In this document: positions 18,806 to 26,553 of the stretch, one piece after another
Layout of the letters: the number at the start of each line of letters is the position of its first letter
Numbering within the stretch: the stretch's first letter is position 1
Assembly: GCA_021825295.1 (NCBI GenBank)
Contig: JAKAHV010000026.1
Coordinates: 1 to 44,465, forward strand
Reading direction: 5' to 3'
Length of the DNA stretch: 44,465 bases
Origin: Nitrospirota bacterium
GTDB lineage: Bacteria > Nitrospirota > Thermodesulfovibrionia > Thermodesulfovibrionales > JdFR-88
Notes under the pieces: generated by a model
What the model was told of the DNA's origin: nothing
Databases searched by the model: none
The model's input: only the letters and a program-made list of their open reading frames with translations
Program-made: the position numbers and the translations under genes

Positions 18806-21039
18806 TGGAAAAGAAATACGGCGTATATATATGCAAGGGCTGCGGCATCGGAGAGGCCGTGGATGTCGAGAAGGTAATCGCGGGGGCCTCCTCGGCCGGC
18901 AGGGTCCCGAAGGAGCAGTTCAAGGTCCATGACGCCCTCTGCTCGCCGGAAGGCGTCGCCATGATAAATGCCGACATAAAGAACGAGGGTGTAAACGCCC
19001 TCAATCTCGTGGCCTGCTCCCAGAGATCGAAGGTGGAGGCCCTTGATTTCCCCGGCTGTGTCGTCGCCCGCACGAACATCAGGGAGCTTGTGGCCTGGAG
19101 CCAGCCCCCGATGGAGGACGCCACCAGCCAGCTTGCGGTCGACTATGCCGTCATGGGGATAGTGAAGACCCAGAAGGGCGACCTGCCGGAGCCGGGCATC
19201 CTCGAAAATCTCAACAAGACGGTCCTGGTGATAGGGGGCGGCTTTACCGGCGTCTCGTCGGCCATCGAGGCGGCGAAAGCGGGCTACGACGTGGCACTGG
19301 TCGAGAAAGAGGCGGAGCTTGGCGGCTGGGCCGCGAAGATATTCAAATCCGCCCCGATGAGCTATCCCTTCGAGGGGCTTGTGGAGTCGCCCGTGTTTGC
19401 GAAGATAAAGGAGGCGGAGGCCAATCCGAAGATAAAGATATATAAATCCACCACGGTCCAGAAGGCCGACGGTCAGCCGGGGCTCTATGACGTGACGCTG
19501 AAGACCCCGGGGGGCGAGGAGACCATAAAGGCGGGCGCCATCGTGCTTGCCGCCGGCTGGAAGCCCTACGACGCTGCCAAACTCACCCACCTCGGCTACG
19601 GGCTGCCCAATGTCGTAACCAGCGTGGAATTCGAGGAGATGGCCAAAAAAGGCAGGATCACCAGGCCCTCGGACGGAAAGCCGGCCATGAAGGTGGCCTT
19701 CATACAGTGCGCCGGCTCCAGGGACCCCGAGCATCTGCCGTACTGCTCCCATTTCTGCTGCTCCACCTCCCTGAAGCAGGCAAAATACGTGAGGGACGCC
19801 AACCCTGACGCCCTCGCGATGATCTTCTACAAGGACATAAGGACGCCCGGCCAGACGGAGCTTTTCTACAAGAACATGCAGAACGACCCGGGGGTCATGC
19901 TGACCAAGGCCGAGGTCAAGGGGATCACGGAGGCCGGAGGCGGCAATCTCTGCGTCGAGGCCGAAAGCACCCTGCTTGGCGAAAAGGTGAAGGCGCTTGC
20001 GGACCTCGTTGTGCTTGCCATCGGCGTGGTGCCCGCAACGGCAGGCCCGCAGCAGTACCTTGACGGTCTCGCGGCCGCGGCCGGCAAGGGCGATGAGGCG
20101 AAGGCGAAATACATCGCGGAGACCCCGAAGCCTGAATTCCTCCTCAACCTGGGCTACAGGCAGGGGCCGGAAATCCCCTCGATGGAGGGCGGCTTCGGAT
20201 TCGCGGATTCCAACTTCCTCTGCTTCCAGTACGAGACCAGGAGGACCGGCATATACGCCGCGGGCTGTGTGAGACAGCCCATGACAATGGCCGAGACGCA
20301 GGAAGACGCCGCCGGCGCGTCCATGAAGGCGATACAGGTGATAGAGCACGTCGCGAAGGGAATCGCCGTACATCCGAGGGCGTGGGACATAACATACCCG
20401 GACCCGATGATGACCCGCTGCACCTCCTGCAAGCGCTGCACGGAGGAGTGCCCGTTTGGCGCCATCGACGAGGACGCGAAGGGCACGCCCTTCTACAAGA
20501 TAAACCGCTGCAGAAGGTGCGGCACCTGCATGGGCGCCTGCCCTGAGAGGATAGTCTCCTTCAAGGACTACCACGTGGACATGATAGGCTCCATGATAAA
20601 GTCCGTCGAGGTCCCGGAGGAGGGCATGAGGATAATCTGCCTTGCCTGCGAAAACGACGCCTACGCGGCCCTGGACACCGTCGGCATCAGGCGGAAACAG
20701 AAGCTGAACCCGGCCGTGAGGATACTGCCCGTGAGGTGCCTTGGCTCCACAAACCTGGTCTGGGTGGCGGACGCCTTCTCGCGTGGAATTGACGGGCTTC
20801 TGCTGCTTGGGTGCAAGTACGGGGAGGACTACCAGTGCCACTTCGTAAAGGGCAGCGAGCTGGCCAATTACCGCTTCAGCAAGGTCCAGGAGACCCTGGA
20901 CAGGCTCCAGCTCGAGGCCGATAGGTGCAAGATGGTGCAGGTGGGCATAGACGATTACTCCAGGCTGCCGGAGATAATCGACGAGTTCGTAAAGAACATC
21001 GAAGACCAGCTTGGCCCCAATCCGTTTAAGGGTTTTTAA
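18805..21039 (+). CDS. qmoB: Quinone-interacting membrane-bound oxidoreductase subunit QmoB
   Basis: Larger HdrA-like flavoprotein with an MvhD-like extension. Over 744 residues: a short N-terminal cysteine-containing region (YICKGCGIGEAV), then the FAD Rossmann motif VLVIGGGFTGVSSAIEAAKA. FIQCAGSRDPEHLPYCSHFC follows, then two 4Fe-4S motifs (CTSCKRCTEECP, CRRCGTCMGACP). The C-terminal MvhD-type domain has CLACENDAY, VRCLG and GCKYGEDYQCH. In Qmo, QmoB is thought to contact AprBA and may take part in electron confurcation. Starts on the last base of qmoA; qmoC follows after 60 nt. Confidence 0.96.
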   Translation: MEKKYGVYICKGCGIGEAVDVEKVIAGASSAGRVPKEQFKVHDALCSPEGVAMINADIKNEGVNALNLVACSQRSKVEALDFPGCVVARTNIRELVAWSQPPMEDATSQLAVDYAVMGIVKTQKGDLPEPGILENLNKTVLVIGGGFTGVSSAIEAAKAGYDVALVEKEAELGGWAAKIFKSAPMSYPFEGLVESPVFAKIKEAEANPKIKIYKSTTVQKADGQPGLYDVTLKTPGGEETIKAGAIVLAAGWKPYDAAKLTHLGYGLPNVVTSVEFEEMAKKGRITRPSDGKPAMKVAFIQCAGSRDPEHLPYCSHFCCSTSLKQAKYVRDANPDALAMIFYKDIRTPGQTELFYKNMQNDPGVMLTKAEVKGITEAGGGNLCVEAESTLLGEKVKALADLVVLAIGVVPATAGPQQYLDGLAAAAGKGDEAKAKYIAETPKPEFLLNLGYRQGPEIPSMEGGFGFADSNFLCFQYETRRTGIYAAGCVRQPMTMAETQEDAAGASMKAIQVIEHVAKGIAVHPRAWDITYPDPMMTRCTSCKRCTEECPFGAIDEDAKGTPFYKINRCRRCGTCMGACPERIVSFKDYHVDMIGSMIKSVEVPEEGMRIICLACENDAYAALDTVGIRRKQKLNPAVRILPVRCLGSTNLVWVADAFSRGIDGLLLLGCKYGEDYQCHFVKGSELANYRFSKVQETLDRLQLEADRCKMVQVGIDDYSRLPEIIDEFVKNIEDQLGPNPFKGF

Positions 21040-21099
21040 ACGGACCGGACCGGTTTTCGCGCTTTTCCGATAAAGATTAGGCAAGGAGGAAGGCAATAG

Positions 21100-22272
21100 A
21101 TGAGCGAAAGGGTGTTGAATCCGGACCTTGGGTTTGTAAAGGACGTAATAAACGCAGGCGGGGAGTCGCTGAAGAAGTGCTATCAGTGCGCGACCTGCTC
21201 GGTGGTCTGCAACGTCTCGCCGGATGACAGTCCCTTCCCCCGGAAGGAGATGGTGCAGGCGCAGTGGGGCCTGAAGGAAGAGCTTTTCAGGAACCCCGAC
21301 ATCTGGCTCTGCCACCAGTGCAGCGATTGCACGGCCTATTGCCCAAGGGGAGCCAAGCCAGGCGAGGTGCTGGGCGCCATAAGGAGGATGAGCATAGAGG
21401 AGTTTTCGGCCCCCCGGTTCCTGGCAAAGATGGTGAACCAGCCGAAATTCCTCCTTCTTCTCCTGGCGGTGCCCGTGGCCATCATCGTGGCGTTCGTCGC
21501 GGGCCAGGGTTTCCTGAACTTCAGCAATGTCCCGCTTACCGACGGGAAGATCGAATACGGCAACTTCCTTTTCTCGCTGAAATATGTAGACCCGCTGTTT
21601 TCAGCCATCGCCGTCCTCGCTCTGGCCAGCCTCATAATGGGCGCCACTAAGTACTGGAAGGCGATGTACGCGGGCATGCCCGCGGGCCAGCAGCCGGCCA
21701 AACCCCTGGGCGTGGCCGTATCGGAGACCATCAGCGAGATAATCGCCCATAAGCGCTTCGACAAGTGCGAAACGACCAAGGCCCGCTCCACGGCGCACAA
21801 GCTCGTCTTCTTCAGCTTCATCGGGCTCTTCATAACGACCATACTCGCCTTCGGAAAGGTCATCCTGCAGCCCGGCTCGGGATATCTCGCATACCTCGGG
21901 CATCCCGTTGAAGTGAGCGCGGCGTTTCTTACCGGGCTTACTGTCGTCTTCAAGATAATAGGCAATGTCAGCGCCGTCGCCCTCATCATCGGCATCTTCC
22001 TTGTAATGAGCAACAGGATGAAAAACGCGCCCAAAGCCGGCATTGGCAGCTATTACGACTGGCTGTTCATAACCATTGTGGCCGGACTCGGGATAACGGG
22101 CCTGCTGGCGGAGCTGCTGAGGCTTGCCAACACGCCAATCGCATATCCGACATACATGATTCACCTTAGCTTCGTGTTTTTCCTGTTTGCGTACGCGCCG
22201 TTTTCGAAGATGGCGCACATGTTCTACCGCGCCACCGCGATGGTCTTCGGCAAGATGACGGGCAGGATATAG
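21100..22272 (+). CDS. qmoC: Quinone-interacting membrane-bound oxidoreductase subunit QmoC
   Basis: Fusion of an HdrC-like iron-sulfur domain and a membrane cytochrome b (HdrE/NarI-like), the menaquinol-oxidising subunit. The N-terminus carries CYQCATCSVVCNVSP and CHQCSDCTAYCPRGAKPGE (two 4Fe-4S clusters). After about residue 110 there are several hydrophobic segments (FLLLLLAVPVAIIVAFVAG, LVFFSFIGLFITTILAFG, SAVALIIGIFLVMSN and a final helix with HLSFVFFLFAYAPF), with histidines suitable as haem b ligands. 390 residues, normal length. AAGGAGG lies a little upstream of the ATG. It completes the electron path menaquinol-QmoC-QmoBA-AprBA. Confidence 0.96.
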   Translation: MSERVLNPDLGFVKDVINAGGESLKKCYQCATCSVVCNVSPDDSPFPRKEMVQAQWGLKEELFRNPDIWLCHQCSDCTAYCPRGAKPGEVLGAIRRMSIEEFSAPRFLAKMVNQPKFLLLLLAVPVAIIVAFVAGQGFLNFSNVPLTDGKIEYGNFLFSLKYVDPLFSAIAVLALASLIMGATKYWKAMYAGMPAGQQPAKPLGVAVSETISEIIAHKRFDKCETTKARSTAHKLVFFSFIGLFITTILAFGKVILQPGSGYLAYLGHPVEVSAAFLTGLTVVFKIIGNVSAVALIIGIFLVMSNRMKNAPKAGIGSYYDWLFITIVAGLGITGLLAELLRLANTPIAYPTYMIHLSFVFFLFAYAPFSKMAHMFYRATAMVFGKMTGRI

Positions 22273-22555
22273 CCCGCGGACGGAGCGGCCCGGAGGCCCT
22301 GGTGGGACTGGCTGAAACACGGGGCGGCATGCGAGGGGGGATGCGCACCGGAAGGCCGGCAGCAGAGGGGCCGATGGCACAGGAGCGGAAGGGCAGGCCC
22401 GGCTGGGGCAGACGGCAGGAAAAGGGGCAAGAGGGGGATTTTGATTAGATAAACGGTTCGGGCGTTTCGTGTTTTTTTTCGTCAGGGAAAGGCGCAGATG
22501 CCAAAAGGATTCTTTGAATCTGAGGTTTTATTAAAATTCTTCTGAGGAGGAGGAA
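22273..22555. other. qmoC-hppA intergenic region
   Basis: 283 nt without a recognised gene. Positions 22273-22435 are very GC-rich and purine-biased on the plus strand. At 22452-22480 AAACG and CGTTT around GTTCGGG are followed by CGTG and eight T, a weak terminator-like signal for qmoABC. The last 15 nt hold the GGAGGAGGAA ribosome site of hppA. Confidence 0.4.
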
Positions 22556-24625
22556 ATGAGCGGTATAGTTTTATTTGCGTTTCTGTGCGGTGTCGCGGGT
22601 GTGGTCTATGCCCTCGTCACTGCATCCTGGGTCGCAAAGCAGGATGCCGGCAGCGACAGGATGCAGTCGATATCAGGTGCCGTCAAGGAAGGCGCCGAGG
22701 CCTTTCTTAAAAGGGAGTACCGGACGGTCGCCATCGTGGGGATTTTAATCTTCATTCTCATTCTGGCCTTCGGGCTGGGCTTGTGGACCGCCATAGGTTT
22801 TCTTATCGGCGCCATAGGCTCCGCGCTGGCGGGCTACATCGGCATGATGGTGTCGGTCCGGGCCAACGTGAGGACGGCCCAGGCCGCAAGCAGGGGCCTT
22901 CAGGCTGCCCTCGGGCTCGCCTTCAGGGGCGGCTCGGTGACGGGCCTCATGGTCGTGGGCCTTGGGCTTCTTGTCCTTTCGGCCTTCTTCAGCATCGTCC
23001 AGGGCATGATCGGCCCGGACGTCTTCCACGCGATCATCGGGCTTGGTTTTGGCTGCTCGCTGATGAGCGTCTTCGCCCGTATCGCGGGCGGCGTGTACAC
23101 GAAGGCCGCTGACGTAGGCGCGGACCTCGTGGGCAAGGTCGAGGCGGGCATTCCCGAGGACGACCCCAGGAACCCCGCCGTCATAGCCGACAACGTGGGC
23201 GACAACGTGGGCGACTGCGCGGGCATGGCGGCCGACCTCTACGAGACTTACACCGTCACCCTGGTTGCGGGCATGCTGCTGGCCAAGACCGCTTTCGGGC
23301 CGGACAGCCTCTGGGTGCAGTTCCCGCTTATTCTTGGCGGCATCTCCATAGTCGCCTCCATCATAGGCACATTCTTCGTGAGGCTCGGCAAGAGCAATTA
23401 CATCATGGGCGCCCTCTACAAGGGCCTGGCAGTCTCGGGCATCCTGGCGGCCATCGCCTTCTACCTGGCCTCCGGCTGGTTCCTGGGGCAGCCGAACGTT
23501 GAGCCCGCCTTCACTCAGATGGGCGTCTTTACGATCGCCATAATAGGGCTTCTGCTTACGGGCGCGATAGTCCTCATCACCGAGTACTTCACCTCGAAGA
23601 GTTTTAGCCCGGTGAAGCACATAGCGGCCGCCAGCCAGACCGGCCACGGCACGAACGTCATAGCGGGTCTCGCCGTGAGCATGAAGTCCACCGCGCTTCC
23701 CGCCCTGGTCATAGTCGGGGCCATACTCTGGTCGTTTGATATCGGTGCGGGCGGCTTCCTGAACCTCACCTCGGCACAGGCGGTCGCGGGCCTCTTCGCC
23801 GTAGCACTTGCCGCCGTCGCCATGCTCTCCATGACCGGCATAGTTGTGGCCATAGACTCCTACGGCCCGATAACCGACAACGCGGGCGGCGTGGCGGAGA
23901 TGGCCGAGCTTCCCGAGGAAATAAGGAACATCACCGACCCGCTCGACGCGGTCGGCAACACGACAAAGGCCGTTACAAAGGGATACGCCATCGGCTCCGC
24001 CGCCCTTGCCGCGCTGGTCCTCTTCGCGGAGTATTCGAGGACTGCATCGGCCGGCGCCGGCGGGACCCTGGCCTTCGATCTTTCGAACCCGCTGGTGATC
24101 GTCGGCCTCTTCATCGGCGGCCTGCTGCCTTACTACTTCGGCGCGCTCCTTATGGAGGCCGTTGGCAAGGCGGCCGGCGGCGTTGTCGATGAAGTCAGAA
24201 GGCAGTTCCGTGAGATAAAGGGCATCATGGAAGGCACCGGCAGACCCGAGTACGGCAAATGCGTCGACATCGTTACAAAGTCCGCCATCAGGCAGATGAT
24301 GCTGCCCGCCCTCCTGCCGGTTGCGGCCCCCGTTGCCGTCGGATTCATCCTGGGCAAGGAGGCCCTGGGCGGCCTGCTCATCGGCATCATCATCACCGGG
24401 CTTTTCCAGGCAATCGCGATGACCAGCGGCGGCGGCGCATGGGACAACGCCAAGAAATACATCGAGGATGGCGCCTACGGCGGCAAGAAATCCGACGCCC
24501 ACAAGGCGGCCGTCACCGGCGACACCGTCGGCGACCCGTACAAGGACACCGCGGGGCCGGCCATAAACCCGATGATAAAGGTCGTCAACATCGTCGCCCT
24601 TCTGATAGTGCCGCTTTTGCACTAA
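22556..24625 (+). CDS. hppA: Ion-translocating membrane pyrophosphatase, probable K+-independent H+ type
   Basis: Hydrolyses PPi and pumps protons (or Na+) across the membrane. The 689-residue product is highly hydrophobic with about 16 helices. The substrate site shows [20 protein letters not shown] and [19 protein letters not shown], repeated in the C-terminal half by [16 protein letters not shown] and [14 protein letters not shown]. The motif [10 protein letters not shown] has Lys (residue 471) where K+-dependent enzymes have Ala, the known marker of K+ independence. PPi is made by Sat in the same locus, so the enzyme recovers part of the sulfate-activation energy and pulls Sat forward. 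Strong ribosome site GGAGGAGGAA; strong terminator at 24654. Confidence 0.97.
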   Translation: MSGIVLFAFLCGVAGVVYALVTASWVAKQDAGSDRMQSISGAVKEGAEAFLKREYRTVAIVGILIFILILAFGLGLWTAIGFLIGAIGSALAGYIGMMVSVRANVRTAQAASRGLQAALGLAFRGGSVTGLMVVGLGLLVLSAFFSIVQGMIGPDVFHAIIGLGFGCSLMSVFARIAGGVYTKAADVGADLVGKVEAGIPEDDPRNPAVIADNVGDNVGDCAGMAADLYETYTVTLVAGMLLAKTAFGPDSLWVQFPLILGGISIVASIIGTFFVRLGKSNYIMGALYKGLAVSGILAAIAFYLASGWFLGQPNVEPAFTQMGVFTIAIIGLLLTGAIVLITEYFTSKSFSPVKHIAAASQTGHGTNVIAGLAVSMKSTALPALVIVGAILWSFDIGAGGFLNLTSAQAVAGLFAVALAAVAMLSMTGIVVAIDSYGPITDNAGGVAEMAELPEEIRNITDPLDAVGNTTKAVTKGYAIGSAALAALVLFAEYSRTASAGAGGTLAFDLSNPLVIVGLFIGGLLPYYFGALLMEAVGKAAGGVVDEVRRQFREIKGIMEGTGRPEYGKCVDIVTKSAIRQMMLPALLPVAAPVAVGFILGKEALGGLLIGIIITGLFQAIAMTSGGGAWDNAKKYIEDGAYGGKKSDAHKAAVTGDTVGDPYKDTAGPAINPMIKVVNIVALLIVPLLH

Positions 24626-24653
24626 AAAAGGGGCTCTACCAGAGAATCACAAG

Positions 24654-24690
24654 GCGGGCTGGAGATAAAAAATCCAGCCCGCTTTTTTTT
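24654..24690 (+). terminator. Intrinsic terminator after hppA
   Basis: Perfect 10-bp stem GCGGGCTGGA (24654-24663) and TCCAGCCCGC (24673-24682) with a 9-nt A-rich loop, followed by eight T. Ends the sulfate locus. Confidence 0.92.
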
Positions 24691-24697
24691 AGTGGTA

Positions 24698-24756
24698 AAA
24701 ATCCCCTCCCAGAGGGGAGGGGATTAGGGGAGGGGGAGAGGGTTTCACTAAAAGCG
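24698..24756. repeat. GC-rich palindromic repeat, type B
   Basis: Stem ATCCCCTCCC (24701-24710) and GGGAGGGGAT (24715-24724), then TAGGGGAGGG and a GGTTTCACTAAAAG tail. The same tail is found at 36544-36577. It lies between the convergent hppA and M23-like genes. Confidence 0.75.
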
Positions 24757-25317
24757 TTACAAAACCCCTTCAGGGTCCAAAAACTCCACCCCGTCGGTCT
24801 CATCCAGGACTTTCCAGTCGAGCCTTTCATCGGGAACCTCCTGTGGCAAAAGCAGGACTGAAATGTGCAGGTGTGCGGGGACGGGGCTTTTTGTCAGCCG
24901 GGCGGTTCTGCCGATTACAAGACCCTCTTCCAGCCGCCGGCCCTCGATGCCGGGTTCGGGGCTCAGATGGCCGTATACGGTGAAAAAACGCTTTTTCGTT
25001 TTCGCAGCCGCCGGGCGGGCCTCGTTTTCCACGAAGATGCTTTCCCCCAGGAAATCGGGCATTATCTTTACAATCCTGCCCGGATAGAGCAGGGGGATTT
25101 TTGTCCCCTCGGGAAGGGCCTCGGTCCGGCCGCCGCCGCTCTCATAAAGCGCCAGATCGAGCCCGTTGTGCCACCCCCCGGCGCGCGGGGGCAAGCCCTC
25201 CGCCCACCATTTTTCCCTGCTGCCAAAGCGCATGCCGGGCCTGAAAATCCACTTGCGGAAATCAAGCCCGTTTGCGCGTACGAGGTTTTCGGTAAAGCGC
25301 GTTTTTTCGGGCTTCAT
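24757..25317 (-). CDS. M23-like peptidase domain protein without signal peptide
   Basis: The 186-residue product has the LytM/M23 zinc motifs HxxxD (GWHNGLDLAL), YGHL and HxH (PAHLHISV). M23 enzymes usually cut peptidoglycan cross-links in the periplasm. This one has no visible signal peptide or membrane segment (MKPEKTRFTENLVRANG) and is small, so it may be cytosolic, an inactive relative, or exported by an unseen route. An AGGG sequence lies just before the ATG. It is the last of a minus-strand run, 33 nt after the outer-membrane barrel gene, and may share its transcript. Confidence 0.75.
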   Translation of the reverse strand: MKPEKTRFTENLVRANGLDFRKWIFRPGMRFGSREKWWAEGLPPRAGGWHNGLDLALYESGGGRTEALPEGTKIPLLYPGRIVKIMPDFLGESIFVENEARPAAAKTKKRFFTVYGHLSPEPGIEGRRLEEGLVIGRTARLTKSPVPAHLHISVLLLPQEVPDERLDWKVLDETDGVEFLDPEGVL

Positions 25318-25350
25318 TTTTCCCTGTCCCCCCCTCTAGCCGGCAAAAAA

Positions 25351-26553
25351 TCACCACGGCAACGAGGCGGCGATATCAAAGCCAAGCGCGCTTGCCCTGG
25401 AAAAATCCATATCGTTCGCATAAAGATCAATGGAAAGCGCCTTATAGCTCAGTCCCAGCGAAGGGACGCTATAATTGAAATTGTACCCCAGATTCAAAGC
25501 CAGTGCGGGGTTGATTTCATACGCCCCGTTGATCCAGCACAAGGGCCTCTCATATTCTATGAACGTAATGGCCGGGCGCACCGAAAAGGGCCCCTTGTTA
25601 TAAGTGATTTCAGCATCCATTTTTAAGGGTATGTGCTGCGTGAAATCCTTGTAGCTTTCATAACCGCTTATGGTCGGCCTGAATTCCATGTATCCCTGCG
25701 CGTCGAAGAACTTCGTTTGAGAGCCCGCCGTTGCCGTCGTATAGGGAGTGTCGTACCAGTAAATCCTTCCAAACAGGTCCCGCAAGACCACCCCCGCGCT
25801 GAGATTCGGGTCAAGAACGTATTTAAGGCCCAGATCAAAACTGTAACCGTCCCCTGTGCCGGCCACGGTGTCGGGCCTTTCATACAGATAGTTCCTGTCA
25901 TAGACATAATCGAGCAGGAGATTGAAATCATAGGACCTGGCTGAAGTGGGTGTTACGGTTCCAGTCAGGGTGCCCTGCTGTATCATGTCCGCCTTCAGAT
26001 ATCTGGCCGTAACGCCGAGCGTCAGACCCTCCGGAAACCCCAGGGGCGCAAGATCAAAACCCTTCGAAACCTCGAACCCGGATGCCGCAAACCCCCTGGC
26101 GTTCAAATCCAGGTTGAAGGTCCTGCCAACCGGCAGGTCCTGCTTCAGTTCCGTCATTCGAAGAAACTCCATGGTGTCGCGGCTGGCCTTTGCAAATAAT
26201 TCTCCACGGTAAAAGACAGCGAGCCTCCAGGACTTGTAAACCGCCCCGGCATCCGCCTGCCAGAAGAGGTCGAGGTGGTTGGTATTTTCAGGATTGAACG
26301 GTCCGCCCCATCCGTGGCCCAGGAAGATGGCCGAAAGGGGCACGGCGTTGTCGGCCCCGAAGGACTGCACATCGAGGAACGGGCCGCCCGCCGCGCGGGC
26401 AAGCGCGGCCGGATTGAAGGATGCCGGATACTGCGCCGAAGCGGGGCGGGACGCCGGGAAAAGAAGGGCCAGGAAAACCAGGGGAAACAGGGCGGCGCCC
26501 CTGAGAATAAAAAAACGGGAGGGCCTTGCGGCCCTCCCTCCTCTTGAATCCAT
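25351..26553 (-). CDS. Outer-membrane beta-barrel protein, function unknown
   Basis: 400-residue secreted protein. An arginine-rich N-terminus is followed by a hydrophobic core (ALFPLVFLALLFP) and an Ala-x-Ala-type cleavage region (ASRPASAQ). The mature part is rich in alternating aromatic/polar beta strands (YNDRNY, DFNLLLDYVYDRNYLY, SFDLGLKYVLDPNLSAGVVL) and ends in DIAASLPW, a C-terminal aromatic as in barrels. It has no family I can name with confidence. The ATG directly follows the stop of the upstream lipoprotein gene (TAAATG). A terminator-shaped hairpin lies inside the signal-peptide codons (26509-26538). No later ATG, GTG or TTG start after that hairpin fits a signal peptide, so this start is preferred. 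Confidence 0.7.
   Translation of the reverse strand: MDSRGGRAARPSRFFILRGAALFPLVFLALLFPASRPASAQYPASFNPAALARAAGGPFLDVQSFGADNAVPLSAIFLGHGWGGPFNPENTNHLDLFWQADAGAVYKSWRLAVFYRGELFAKASRDTMEFLRMTELKQDLPVGRTFNLDLNARGFAASGFEVSKGFDLAPLGFPEGLTLGVTARYLKADMIQQGTLTGTVTPTSARSYDFNLLLDYVYDRNYLYERPDTVAGTGDGYSFDLGLKYVLDPNLSAGVVLRDLFGRIYWYDTPYTTATAGSQTKFFDAQGYMEFRPTISGYESYKDFTQHIPLKMDAEITYNKGPFSVRPAITFIEYERPLCWINGAYEINPALALNLGYNFNYSVPSLGLSYKALSIDLYANDMDFSRASALGFDIAASLPW
26509..26538 (-). terminator. Terminator-like hairpin inside a signal-peptide coding region
   Basis: On the minus strand GGGAGGGCC (26538-26530), loop GCAA, GGCCCTCCC (26525-26517), then G and seven T. This is a textbook intrinsic terminator, 16 nt after the stop of the lipoprotein gene, yet it lies within the first codons of the barrel gene. 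It may end most lipoprotein transcripts and let only part continue. Confidence 0.7.

Noticed and set aside
18646-21315. 889-codon open frame antisense to qmoA/B/C
   Set aside because: It runs across three clearly identified genes; composition and lack of any domain show it is a shadow.
22273-22435. Small gene in the GC-rich stretch after qmoC
   Set aside because: Frames here are short or opposite-strand with biased composition, no ribosome site and no domain.
22745-24622. 625-codon open frame antisense to hppA
   Set aside because: Shadow of the membrane pyrophosphatase gene, with charged repetitive composition and no family features.
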